A DNA stretch of 40,993 nt from JAVBSX01 sp031549145 (GCA_031549145.1 JAVBQI010000014.1:1-40993); one strand, 5' to 3'. Counted from the first letter of the stretch, positions 23,060-30,240 are shown. Notes: a model not told the origin generated them from the letters alone. A program made the numbers and translations.

Positions 23060-23506
23060 GTGCGTATTAGAGTAAAAAGCGGTCCCCGGGATATGGACAT
23101 GACCTCGATGATCGACATCGTGTTCCTGCTTATCTCGTTTTTTATGATCGCGGTCAATTTTTCCAACGCCGAGCAAAACGCGTTCATTCGGCTGCCCAAG
23201 AGCGAACTCGCCGTCCCGCCGAAGGTCCCGCCGGACGAAGCACTTTCGCTCCAGGTTACGGAAAACGGCTTGGTGCTGTTCAATAACCAGGAATATGAGA
23301 TCGACGATTTGGAACGCCCGCTCTCTTTCGAGCGGCGGCTTTACGACCTTCGCGGGATCGACCCGAAAACGGTCGTCGTCCTGATCCGCGGCGACGGACG
23401 TTGCGAGACCGGAAAAATCCAACGCATCCTCAAGGAGTGTCAGGAACAGAATTTTGAAACGTTCAACTTGAAAGCAATCGCGACGAGCGGCGACGGTAGG
23501 GATTAG
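23060..23506 (+). CDS. exbD: ExbD/TolR-family protein, first of two
   Basis: 148 residues from GTG at 23060; a stop codon lies 21 bases upstream in frame, so the start cannot be far off. ExbD proteins have a cytoplasmic N-terminus, one membrane helix and a periplasmic domain. Signature MDMTSMIDIVFLLISFFMIA contains the essential helix Asp that carries protons. The periplasmic part follows (PKSELAVPPKVPPDE, ENGLVLFNNQEYEIDDLERPL, PKTVVVLIRGDGRC, GKIQRILKECQEQNFETFNL). Unusually for this pattern, the periplasmic domain keeps the short-strand order used to bind TonB-like partners. The next gene is a second ExbD. Confidence 0.88.
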   Translation: MRIRVKSGPRDMDMTSMIDIVFLLISFFMIAVNFSNAEQNAFIRLPKSELAVPPKVPPDEALSLQVTENGLVLFNNQEYEIDDLERPLSFERRLYDLRGIDPKTVVVLIRGDGRCETGKIQRILKECQEQNFETFNLKAIATSGDGRD

Positions 23507-23520
23507 CAATTTAGCGGCAA

Positions 23521-23603
23521 TACTAGCCCCAAGCGTAAGCGCGGGGTGATATTCGTTCGAAATATCTTTTTATCCCCCCACGCTGACGCTTGGGGCTGGT
23601 ATT
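23521..23603. repeat. REP inverted pair between two exbD genes
   Basis: Left arm TACTAGCCCCAAGCGTAAGC then GCGGGG; right arm CCCCACGCTGACGCTTGGGG then CTGGTA. Located wholly in the 125-bp gap between the two exbD genes. A single arm of the same repeat lies at 9772-9807. Confidence 0.8.
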
Positions 23604-23631
23604 TGGAACGAAATCGAATTTTCCTGAAATC

Positions 23632-24114
23632 ATGAAAAAACGACACATCCGAAAAGAGGTCAAGTCGGTTCGGCTTCAAATGACGTCGATGATCGATGTC
23701 GTTTTCCTCCTTTTGACGTTCTTTGTCATGACGCTGAAGATCATCGAACCGGAAGGGGATTTCGGGATCAAGATGCCGCTGTTGCCCGCCCAAGCCTCGA
23801 TCACGCCGCAAATCGACGAAAAAACGGAGCCGATCCGCATCCGGCTGATCTCGGACGCCCAGGGCAATCTCGCCAATATCAAGATGGGGGACGCCTTGCT
23901 CGGCCCGGAAACTCAATCGCTCCGGGCGAGGGTGATCGAAATAGTCGGCCTTTCGACGACGAACAACCGGCCGCACGATTTGGAAGCGGAACTCGACTGC
24001 GATTCGCAGTTGCATTATCAATACACGATCGACGCGATCACCGCGATCAGCGGCTATCGTTCCGAAGGCCGCATCATCCCGCTCATCGAAAAGGTCCGCT
24101 TCGCGGATCGGTAG
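23632..24114 (+). CDS. exbD: ExbD/TolR-family protein, second of two
   Basis: 160 residues from the ATG at 23632 (MKKRHIRKEVKSVRLQMTS); the frame opens 14 codons earlier but that part is a REP arm. Membrane signature MTSMIDVVFLLLTFFVMTLK with the conserved proton-carrying Asp. The periplasmic part (GIKMPLLPAQAS, PIRIRLISDAQGNLANIKMG, HYQYTIDAITAISGY, PLIEKVRFADR) is distinct from the first copy. Two different ExbDs beside one ExbB would allow a mixed dimer in the channel, a known arrangement in planctomycetes and Bacteroidetes. The downstream gene converges from the other strand. Confidence 0.9.
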   Translation: MKKRHIRKEVKSVRLQMTSMIDVVFLLLTFFVMTLKIIEPEGDFGIKMPLLPAQASITPQIDEKTEPIRIRLISDAQGNLANIKMGDALLGPETQSLRARVIEIVGLSTTNNRPHDLEAELDCDSQLHYQYTIDAITAISGYRSEGRIIPLIEKVRFADR

Positions 24115-24119
24115 CCCCC

Positions 24120-24145
24120 CGTTTAGCCGAGCGGCGCAGACGCCG
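24120..24145 (+). repeat. 26-bp GCCGAGCGGCG repeat, copy 2
   Basis: CGTTTAGCCGAGCGGCGCAG then ACGCCG. It fills almost all of the gap between two convergent genes, five bases after the exbD stop and two bases before the stop codon of the opposing gene (24148-24150). Confidence 0.85.
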
Positions 24146-24147
24146 AC

Positions 24148-24792
24148 TCAACGCATCGGGTTGGTTCCGGCGGCCGGTTCGGTCTTTTCCGGGCGGTTGG
24201 CGACCGGCGGGGCGACCGTGCTGCGTTCGGCGAGCGGCTCGGAGGCGGCGTTGTCCGTTTTCGGCTGCTGCAAGGCGAGAACCTGGACCTCTTTGTTGGT
24301 GTTGTTGACGGCGAAAAACTGGAGCAGGTCGTTCTTATCGAATCCGATTTTGATGAACTGACCGCCGTTCACCCCTTTGCCGACGGCGTTGCCGCCGTGT
24401 GCCGAACGAACGAACAGCTCGCCGCCGGTTTCAAGATTGCCCCCCAGTTCAGCCAAAAACTGCCAGCTCTCGGGATGCGAATTGACCAAGTCGTTCGGCG
24501 AAACCATCACCCGGTTGCCGACGAGAATCTGTCCGGAAAACTGCTTGCCGAGAAAATGTTCGCTCGCGATTTTGTTCTTGGAAAAAATCAGCCCGTCGTT
24601 CCGCAACACGACCATATCCTCCCCGTTTTCCGGGGACTTGAGCGTGATCGTCTCGGCGACTTCGATTGACTTGACCTTGAGCGTTCCGGCCTCGCCCGTT
24701 TTCGAATCGTTGTCGGTTATATAAACAACGGCGTAGGCGACCAGCCCGGCGACGACGGCGGAAAGAGCGGAATGATAGAGTTTTTCAAACAT
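24148..24792 (-). CDS. Membrane-anchored protein of unknown function
   Basis: 214 residues; strong Shine-Dalgarno AAGGAGGT 9 bases before the ATG. One N-terminal membrane helix (about 9-27, ALSAVVAGLVAYAVVYITD) with most of the chain outside. The middle is rich in short beta strands: GTLKVKSIEVAETITLKSPE, MVVLRNDGLIFSKNKIAS, GQILVGNRVMVSPND and GQFIKIGFDKNDLLQFFAVN, resembling a beta-helix or small phage-tail-like fold such as is common in planctomycete exported proteins. The last 40 residues are Pro/Ala/Thr-rich. I do not recognise the family. Confidence 0.8.
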   Translation of the reverse strand: MFEKLYHSALSAVVAGLVAYAVVYITDNDSKTGEAGTLKVKSIEVAETITLKSPENGEDMVVLRNDGLIFSKNKIASEHFLGKQFSGQILVGNRVMVSPNDLVNSHPESWQFLAELGGNLETGGELFVRSAHGGNAVGKGVNGGQFIKIGFDKNDLLQFFAVNNTNKEVQVLALQQPKTDNAASEPLAERSTVAPPVANRPEKTEPAAGTNPMR

Positions 24793-25000
24793 CGGCCAAC
24801 GACCTCCTTGTCAATTTTGTACGGATTTGTAATGAGAGCCGCAGGTTCCCTCCTGCGGGAGCGAGAATCATACCAGATCGAGAGGATGTTGCCCAGAGCA
24901 GTTTTTTGAGGGAGTTGGCAAAATGGGAGGGATGGGTCGAAAAAACAAACGCAAGAAAAGCTCGTAGAAAGAGAATTAACACTCGAGAAAGCAAAATAAT
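24793..25000. other. Gene-free stretch upstream of the membrane-anchored protein gene
   Basis: No gene or clear promoter found. It contains the Shine-Dalgarno of the 24792 start. GC-hairpin and 26-bp repeats follow it to 25137. Confidence 0.4.
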
Positions 25001-25084
25001 ATCCGTCACCCCCGCGCAGGCGGGGGTCCAGAGGGAGATCGTAATCTCTGGATCCCCGCCTGCGCGGGGATGACGCAAAGTCAT
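25001..25084. repeat. GC-hairpin repeat, second subtype, copy 2 (inverted)
   Basis: ATCCGTCACCCCCGCGCAGG ... CTGCGCGGGGATGACG, the reverse complement of 4882-4982 over its central 75 or so bases, with GTCATT at the far end. The outer ends differ, so the mobile unit, if any, is short. Confidence 0.75.
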
Positions 25085-25110
25085 TTCAATGCTTTGCAGG
25101 AGCTACAACC

Positions 25111-25137
25111 CCGGCGTCTGCGCCGCTCGGCTAAACG
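25111..25137 (-). repeat. 26-bp GCCGAGCGGCG repeat, copy 3 (inverted)
   Basis: CCGGCGTCTGCGCCGCTCGG then CTAAACG. Its last base is next to the TGA stop of the S46 peptidase (25138-25140). On the coding strand this repeat follows the stop immediately. Confidence 0.85.
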
Positions 25138-27192
25138 TCAGTTTCCGAGTTCGTCGGCGATTCGGCCCATGTCGTACACTTTTCGCAGGGCTTCGACGAT
25201 TCCGGCTGCGTGTACCGAGACGGCCCGGGATTGGACGTCGGTGTAAATCATATCGCTGCTCAACGATTGCAAGTTGCCGTCGAAAATCAGGCCGACGACC
25301 TCCGCGTTTTTGTTGAAGAGCGGCGAGCCGCTGTTGCCGCCGATGATGTCGTTCGTCGAAACCAAATTGAACGGCATCGTCAAATCGAGCTTGCCCTTCG
25401 CCTTGGCCCAGCTTTCCGGCATGTCGAACGGCGGGACGTTTTTGTGCGACGCCGCCCGCTCGAACATCCCGTCGATCACGGTCCAGGGCGGAACGGCCGT
25501 TCCATCGTCTTCGGTATAACCTTTGACCGTGCCGTAAGACAGCCGCAGCGTAAACGTCGCATCCGGATAAAACGTGTCGCCGAACAGTTGGAATTTCCAA
25601 TCGGCGATTTTCGCGTAAGCCTGTTTGAGCGGCTCATCGACGGTCGTTTCGAATTGTTTGCGAACTTTTCGGGCGTGCGGATCGGCCGCGACCGCGAGCT
25701 TGATCATCGGGTCGGACGATTCCTCGATCGCCTTGATTCCCCCCTCGGCGATTCGTTTTCGTTCTTCGACGGCGAATAAGCGAGTCCCTTTGACAAGCTC
25801 CGTCGCTCTTTGAATCGGCGATTTCGCATCCAAACCGAGAATCGGGTCCGTCGCACCGAGGACTTCGCTGCAAAAAGTCAGGCCATTCTCCAGCTTTAGG
25901 ATTTCGACGTCTTCGTAAATCGGGGCTTCCGAAAAAAGAGAACGTTTGAGCGAATCGAGGTTCGAATCCTGGTACTCGGACAACCGTTGATCGTTGGGTT
26001 TCTCCAATTCATAAGCCAACCGAACCAACATTCTCGCGATTTGAAAAGTGCGAGCTGGAAACGCATCCCCTTGCTCGACAAATTGGTAAAGGTTTAGGAC
26101 TCCCATCCAGCTTTGAAGAATTTCATTGAGATTGGGGAGCGTCGCCCGCTCCTTAAACAATCGTTCATCACGCTGAAAGGTACTCCAAAAGATGTCGTCT
26201 TCCACATTTTTTTGCATCATCAATGCGGGATCGAGCAAACCGGCCTGCTGCCCGGTCCGAACTTTACGGGAATTTTTGATGTAATCCAACTCGTTTTTGA
26301 TACGACGTTTGTTCTCCTCGGAACGCTCGGCGTAGACGGAGTAAACCGTTTCAAGTCGATATAACTTCTGGAGTGTTCTCGGTAAAACCACATCCCGCTG
26401 AAACTTCAAATGCAGCGGGACATAGGCCCTGTTGGTCCGGCCCGGGTGTCCGCTCACGAAGACGAGTTCGTCGTTCTTGACGTTTTCCTTTGCCCAGCCG
26501 AAATGGTGCGGCGTCGCGGCCGGTTTGCCGTCTTCGTAGGCCCGGAAAAACGCACAGTCGAGGCAGTACCGCGGATACTCGAAATTGTCCGGGTCGCCGC
26601 CGAACGACCCCGCCTGCTGCTCGGGAGCGAACACCAGCCGGACATCGGCGTATTTCTTGTACCTGTAAAGGTGATACTGCCCCCCCTGATACAAGGTTAC
26701 GACATTGCATTGCAGGCCGGTCGCGTCGGTCGCCTCCTTTTCGATCCGGGCGATTACGGCCCGACGGGCTTTTTCGGCCTCTTCGAGCGACATCTCCGGC
26801 TTGACGGCGGACTTGACTTTTTCGCTGACATCCTCATAAGATTGCAGGGCGAGCAGTTCGAGACTCGGACACGGCAGTTCCTCGGCCTCGGTTTTGGCGT
26901 AAAACCCGTTGCTCAACAGGTCGTTTTCCTCCGTACTGAGCGCCTGCAACTGTGCCGAGGCGATGTGGTGGTTGGTCATAATCAAGCCGTTGCCCGAGAC
27001 GAACGAGCCGGTCCCGTTCGGAAAACGGAGCGTCGCCTTTTGAGCCGTTTCGAGCCAGCCGTCGGACATCTCGAAGCCGTATTTCTCGACGACCGCCTTT
27101 TTCGGCGGGTTGCTGAAAAGGAACATCCCCTCCTCGGCGAAAAGGGAATTCGCGAGGGAAAGCAGCACGAACGCAATAGCAAATCGGATCAT
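25138..27192 (-). CDS. Exported S46-family dipeptidyl-peptidase (DPP7/DPP11-like)
   Basis: 684 residues from the ATG at 27192, chosen because the signal peptide begins there (MIRFAIAFVLLSLANSLFAE); the frame is open 19 codons further. S46 enzymes are periplasmic serine peptidases of chymotrypsin fold that remove dipeptides from peptide N-termini. Visible: MFLFSNPP and YGFEMSDGWLETAQKATLRF, the NHHIASAQ His motif (His75/76), FGGDPDNFEYPRYCLDCAFF, VSGHPGRTNR, and GGNSGSPLFN with the catalytic Ser at about 618. The following LIFDGNLQSL has Gly where DPP11 enzymes have Arg, suggesting DPP7-like hydrophobic rather than acidic P1 preference. A gene for a Gfo/Idh oxidoreductase lies upstream on the same strand, 110 bp away across a repeat. 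Length fits the family. Confidence 0.92.
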   Translation of the reverse strand: MIRFAIAFVLLSLANSLFAEEGMFLFSNPPKKAVVEKYGFEMSDGWLETAQKATLRFPNGTGSFVSGNGLIMTNHHIASAQLQALSTEENDLLSNGFYAKTEAEELPCPSLELLALQSYEDVSEKVKSAVKPEMSLEEAEKARRAVIARIEKEATDATGLQCNVVTLYQGGQYHLYRYKKYADVRLVFAPEQQAGSFGGDPDNFEYPRYCLDCAFFRAYEDGKPAATPHHFGWAKENVKNDELVFVSGHPGRTNRAYVPLHLKFQRDVVLPRTLQKLYRLETVYSVYAERSEENKRRIKNELDYIKNSRKVRTGQQAGLLDPALMMQKNVEDDIFWSTFQRDERLFKERATLPNLNEILQSWMGVLNLYQFVEQGDAFPARTFQIARMLVRLAYELEKPNDQRLSEYQDSNLDSLKRSLFSEAPIYEDVEILKLENGLTFCSEVLGATDPILGLDAKSPIQRATELVKGTRLFAVEERKRIAEGGIKAIEESSDPMIKLAVAADPHARKVRKQFETTVDEPLKQAYAKIADWKFQLFGDTFYPDATFTLRLSYGTVKGYTEDDGTAVPPWTVIDGMFERAASHKNVPPFDMPESWAKAKGKLDLTMPFNLVSTNDIIGGNSGSPLFNKNAEVVGLIFDGNLQSLSSDMIYTDVQSRAVSVHAAGIVEALRKVYDMGRIADELGN

Positions 27193-27237
27193 GGTCGAAA
27201 ATGTATTGAAAGTGATTGAATGTGACGTGTCTTTGCA

Positions 27238-27303
27238 GTAGCGGCTCAACGAAGCCGCGGATTTACAGAGGGCGAAGCCTACCGCCCATGCCGGCTACGG
27301 CAT
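27238..27303. repeat. 66-bp dispersed repeat, copy 2
   Basis: GTAGCGGCTCAACGAAGCCG ... GCCGGCTACGGCAT. Aligned to 2653-2718 without gaps. It ends on the first base of the stop codon of the Gfo/Idh oxidoreductase (27303-27305). Confidence 0.78.
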
Positions 27304-28763
27304 CAATCCAACCGATACCCTTGGCGGTAGGTCGGCTTGATCAAATCGGCGGTTCGCGGGGTCTTGATCGCGTCCAGGTTCGTCACCTGCATGTTCGGGG
27401 CGTCCCAGCAAATCGTTTCGCCTCGTTTTTCCGGCTCATGGGCGGTCCAAACGGCGAGGTTGCCCAGCAGCATCGCCTCGGTCAGCGGCCCGGCCTGTTT
27501 CGGGAAATTCGAGAAACAGCGGTCCGGGTTCCCCTCCCGAATCGCGGTGCAAAACTCGTACAGATGCCGGTTGTCGGTCGTGTTGTTGCCCGAATGTTCC
27601 GGGGCGTATTGGACTTCAAGATTCTTGACCGGCTCGCAACCGATGAGCGTGTTCCCGCGTATCGCCCCTTTCGTCCCGATGATCAGCGAGCCGCCGCCGG
27701 GCCGACCGTTGAAGCCGTATTTTTCCAAAACCGCATCGTCCGGCATTTTGCCGCCGTCGTACCAGACGAACTTGAAGCCGGGACGTTGGTCGTTCGCTTT
27801 GTAAGTGTATTCGATGATCGACCAGGACGGGAAAATGTCGAAATCGTGCCCGCTCGTCGTCGCGACGACCTCCGAGGGGGTGCTCAAATCGAGCGCTTTC
27901 ATCGGCATGTTGAGCGAATGACAGGCGATGTCCCCGAGCGCCCCGGTCCCGAAATCCCACCAACCGCGCCAAACGAACGGGTGGTACAGGCCGGGATAAT
28001 ATTCCCGGAACGGAGCAGGGCCGATCCAACTTTCCCAGTCGATGTTCTTTTCAAGATCAACTGCAATCCGGTTCGTCATTTCCTGAACCAGGGCTTGCGC
28101 TTCGTCCGGTTTTTCCTTTGTTATTCTCTCGGAAAACTCGGCCAACGTCTTGCAGCGGTTCGGATCGAGCCCTTGCGGCCACCATTTGACGGGCCGGTCG
28201 GTCCAAACGTGGATTTCCTCGACCGTGCCGAGGGCTCCGGCCCGAATTTGGGCGGCGGCGTCGCGGAGTTCCCGCTCGCTGCTCCCCTGGTTCCCCATCT
28301 GCGTGCAAAGGCCGTTCTCTTTCGCGATTTTTCCCAAAAGCCGGGCCTCGTAAATCGTTCGCGTCAGCGGCTTTTGGGTGTAACAATGCTTTTTCAACCG
28401 CATCGCCGCGAGACTCGCGGGGCCGTGCACGTGATCGGGTGTGCTGATCGTAACCGCGTCGATCGTTTCGCCCATCGTATCGAGCAGTTCGCGATAATCG
28501 GTAAACCCTTTCGCCCCGGGGTATCGTTCCAACGCGCTTTTCAAACGGTTTCGGTCGGCATCGCAAACGGCCCGGATTTCGCCGAACATCGCGGCGTTTT
28601 CGACGTCGCTGCGCCCTTTGCCGTCGACCCCGATCCCGCCGAAGGCGATCCGCTCGTTCGCGGAAGCCCTCGCGATCGTGCGCTGCCCGGCGGTCAACCA
28701 AAACCCGGCGCCGGTTAACCCGGCCGTTTTCAAAAAATCACGTCGTGTCGTCGGGATTTTCAT
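27303..28763 (-). CDS. Gfo/Idh/MocA-family oxidoreductase with twin-arginine signal
   Basis: 486 residues from the ATG at 28763; AAAGG lies 8 bases upstream. The start reads MKIPTTRRDFLKTAGLTGAG, a textbook twin-arginine signal (TRRDFLK), so the folded protein with its cofactor is exported. The Rossmann part reads IAFGGIGVDGKGR and IRAVCDADRNRL, then TISTPDHVHGPASLAAMRLK and CYTQKPLTRTIYEARLL (the family's EKP-type motif is QKP here). The C-terminal part carries WWDFGTGALGDIACHSLNMP and other residues of the planctomycete Gfo/Idh group. These are NAD(P)-dependent sugar dehydrogenases or aldehyde oxidoreductases; this subgroup is very abundant in planctomycetes and its substrate is generally unknown. 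Located upstream of the S46 peptidase; no evidence for one operon. Confidence 0.92.
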   Translation of the reverse strand: MKIPTTRRDFLKTAGLTGAGFWLTAGQRTIARASANERIAFGGIGVDGKGRSDVENAAMFGEIRAVCDADRNRLKSALERYPGAKGFTDYRELLDTMGETIDAVTISTPDHVHGPASLAAMRLKKHCYTQKPLTRTIYEARLLGKIAKENGLCTQMGNQGSSERELRDAAAQIRAGALGTVEEIHVWTDRPVKWWPQGLDPNRCKTLAEFSERITKEKPDEAQALVQEMTNRIAVDLEKNIDWESWIGPAPFREYYPGLYHPFVWRGWWDFGTGALGDIACHSLNMPMKALDLSTPSEVVATTSGHDFDIFPSWSIIEYTYKANDQRPGFKFVWYDGGKMPDDAVLEKYGFNGRPGGGSLIIGTKGAIRGNTLIGCEPVKNLEVQYAPEHSGNNTTDNRHLYEFCTAIREGNPDRCFSNFPKQAGPLTEAMLLGNLAVWTAHEPEKRGETICWDAPNMQVTNLDAIKTPRTADLIKPTYRQGYRLD

Positions 28764-28859
28764 AAGGCAACCTTTCCCTTTTCGAGTTGAAAAATCGTTC
28801 GCGTTCAAGACGAAACCTCATTGTATCGCGAAGCAAAGAGCCGATCAACTCGGAAAACG

Positions 28860-28886
28860 CGTTTAGCCGAGCGGCGCAGACGCCGG
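28860..28886 (+). repeat. 26-bp GCCGAGCGGCG repeat, copy 4
   Basis: CGTTTAGCCGAGCGGCGCAG then ACGCCGG. Located about 97 bases upstream of the Gfo/Idh start; the only copy of the four not next to a stop codon. Confidence 0.85.
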
Positions 28887-28960
28887 AGTATACCGTGTAC
28901 AAGGTCCGCAAGTTGCGCTGCGATACACATGCGGCTCTTTTCGAACACCCAAGAAAACAA

Positions 28961-29000
28961 AACGGGAAACGCAAGCTCTTGCCAACGTTTCCCGTTTTTT
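28961..29000 (-). terminator. Rho-independent terminator-like hairpin
   Basis: AACGGGAAACG (28961-28971) pairs perfectly with CGTTTCCCGTT (28986-28996). On the plus strand it is followed by a T-run. On the minus strand it is followed by TTTTGTTTTC and lies downstream of ilvC (stop at 29195). It may work in both directions; the ilvC transcript is the likelier client. Confidence 0.6.
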
Positions 29001-29006
29001 ACTAAG

Positions 29007-29128
29007 GATCTGTAACAAAACGGCTTTACAATCGCCCTTTTTTTACTACGGAATACGCGGAATAACGGAATAAACGGAAATGTAATAATTCCGTGTTTTT
29101 CCGTCTTTCCGTGTGTTCCGTGTTAAAA
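29007..29128. repeat. 122-bp long repeat with CGGAAT word-palindrome, copy 2
   Basis: Same order and nearly the same sequence as 9862-9985: GATCTGTAACAAAAC, a short variable stretch, TACGGAATACGCGGAATAAC, then TTCCGTGTTTTTCCGTC and GTGTTCCGTG. It lies downstream of ilvC, whereas the first copy lies upstream of ruvX. Confidence 0.85.
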
Positions 29129-29194
29129 AAACATACGCTGAAAATGTTCGTTTTTTTGCGCTATTGTAAAGGTTATTTTGATACGGCTATCGGT

Positions 29195-30199
29195 CTAAAC
29201 TTCCTTGGCGTCGATCCAGGCCATGAGTTTGCGGAGCCGCTTGCCGACCTCTTCGATCTCATGATTGCGGTGCATCGCGCGGGTTCGTTTGAATTTCGGG
29301 GCGTTGACCTGATTTTCGAGCAACCATTCGCGGGCGAACTCGCCGCTTTGAATTTCTTCGAGAATCTTCTTCATTTCCTTTTTCGTCTCGTCGTTGACGA
29401 TCCGCGGGCCGCGGGTGTAATCGCCGTACTCGGCCGTGTTGGAAACGGAGTACCGCATGTAGTTCATACCGCCCTGGTAAAACAGGTCGACGATCAGCTT
29501 CAGTTCGTGCATGCACTCGAAGTAGGCCATTTCCGGCTGGTAACCGGCTTCGACGAGGACTTCGAACGCTTTTTGAACGAGTGCGCTGACGCCGCCGCAA
29601 AGGACGACCTGCTCGCCGAAAAGGTCGGTTTCGGTTTCTTCGGCAAACGTCGTCTCGATCACGCCGCCGCGCGTTCCGCCGATCCCCTTCGCGTAGGCGA
29701 GCCCGATCTTCCGCTCTTTTTCCCCGGCTCCGTCGCCGAGCGCGATCAGGCACGGCACGCCGCCGCCTTTGACGAACTCGCTACGGACCAGGTGTCCTGG
29801 CCCTTTCGGGGCGATGAGCAAGGCACAAACCCCTTCGGGGATGTCGAATTGACCGTAATGAATATTGAACCCGTGCGTGCAAACGATGATGTTCCCCTTC
29901 GAGAGGTTGTTCTTGACCTGCTCGCGGAAAATTTTTCCCTGCAATTCGTCCGGAAGGGTAAAGACGATCAGATCACCCTTTTTGACGGCTTCTTCGGTCG
30001 AGAGCGGTTTGAAACCGTCCTTGACGGCGGCCTCGTAGTTGGCGGTTCCGGGGAGTTCGGCGACGACGACCTCGCAGCCGCTGTCGCGCAGGTTCTGGGC
30101 ATGGGCGTGTCCCTGCGAACCGTAACCGAGAATCGCGATGGTTTTACCTTTGAGCTGGGAAAGATCGGCGTCCTTTTCGTAATAAATCGTGCAAGCCAT
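29195..30199 (-). CDS. ilvC: Ketol-acid reductoisomerase, class I
   Basis: 334 residues, the class I length. IlvC converts acetolactate to dihydroxyisovalerate (and the acetohydroxybutyrate counterpart) in valine, isoleucine and leucine synthesis, in the cytoplasm. Visible: KGKTIAILGYGSQGHAHAQN (Rossmann), THGFNIHYG, LIAPKGPGHLVR, and the all-helical end with AEETETDLFGEQ and FECMHELKLIVDL. The cofactor loop after the second strand reads VVVAELPGTANY; the Arg/Ser residues that grip NADPH are absent and Glu48 sits at the strand end, suggesting NADH use. No Shine-Dalgarno is evident. It is downstream of ilvN on the same strand (62 bp), so probably one transcript. Confidence 0.96.
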   Translation of the reverse strand: MACTIYYEKDADLSQLKGKTIAILGYGSQGHAHAQNLRDSGCEVVVAELPGTANYEAAVKDGFKPLSTEEAVKKGDLIVFTLPDELQGKIFREQVKNNLSKGNIIVCTHGFNIHYGQFDIPEGVCALLIAPKGPGHLVRSEFVKGGGVPCLIALGDGAGEKERKIGLAYAKGIGGTRGGVIETTFAEETETDLFGEQVVLCGGVSALVQKAFEVLVEAGYQPEMAYFECMHELKLIVDLFYQGGMNYMRYSVSNTAEYGDYTRGPRIVNDETKKEMKKILEEIQSGEFAREWLLENQVNAPKFKRTRAMHRNHEIEEVGKRLRKLMAWIDAKEV

Positions 30200-30240
30200 T
30201 TTTTTCGAGGGGTTAGTGGTGATTGATGAATATTTGTATA

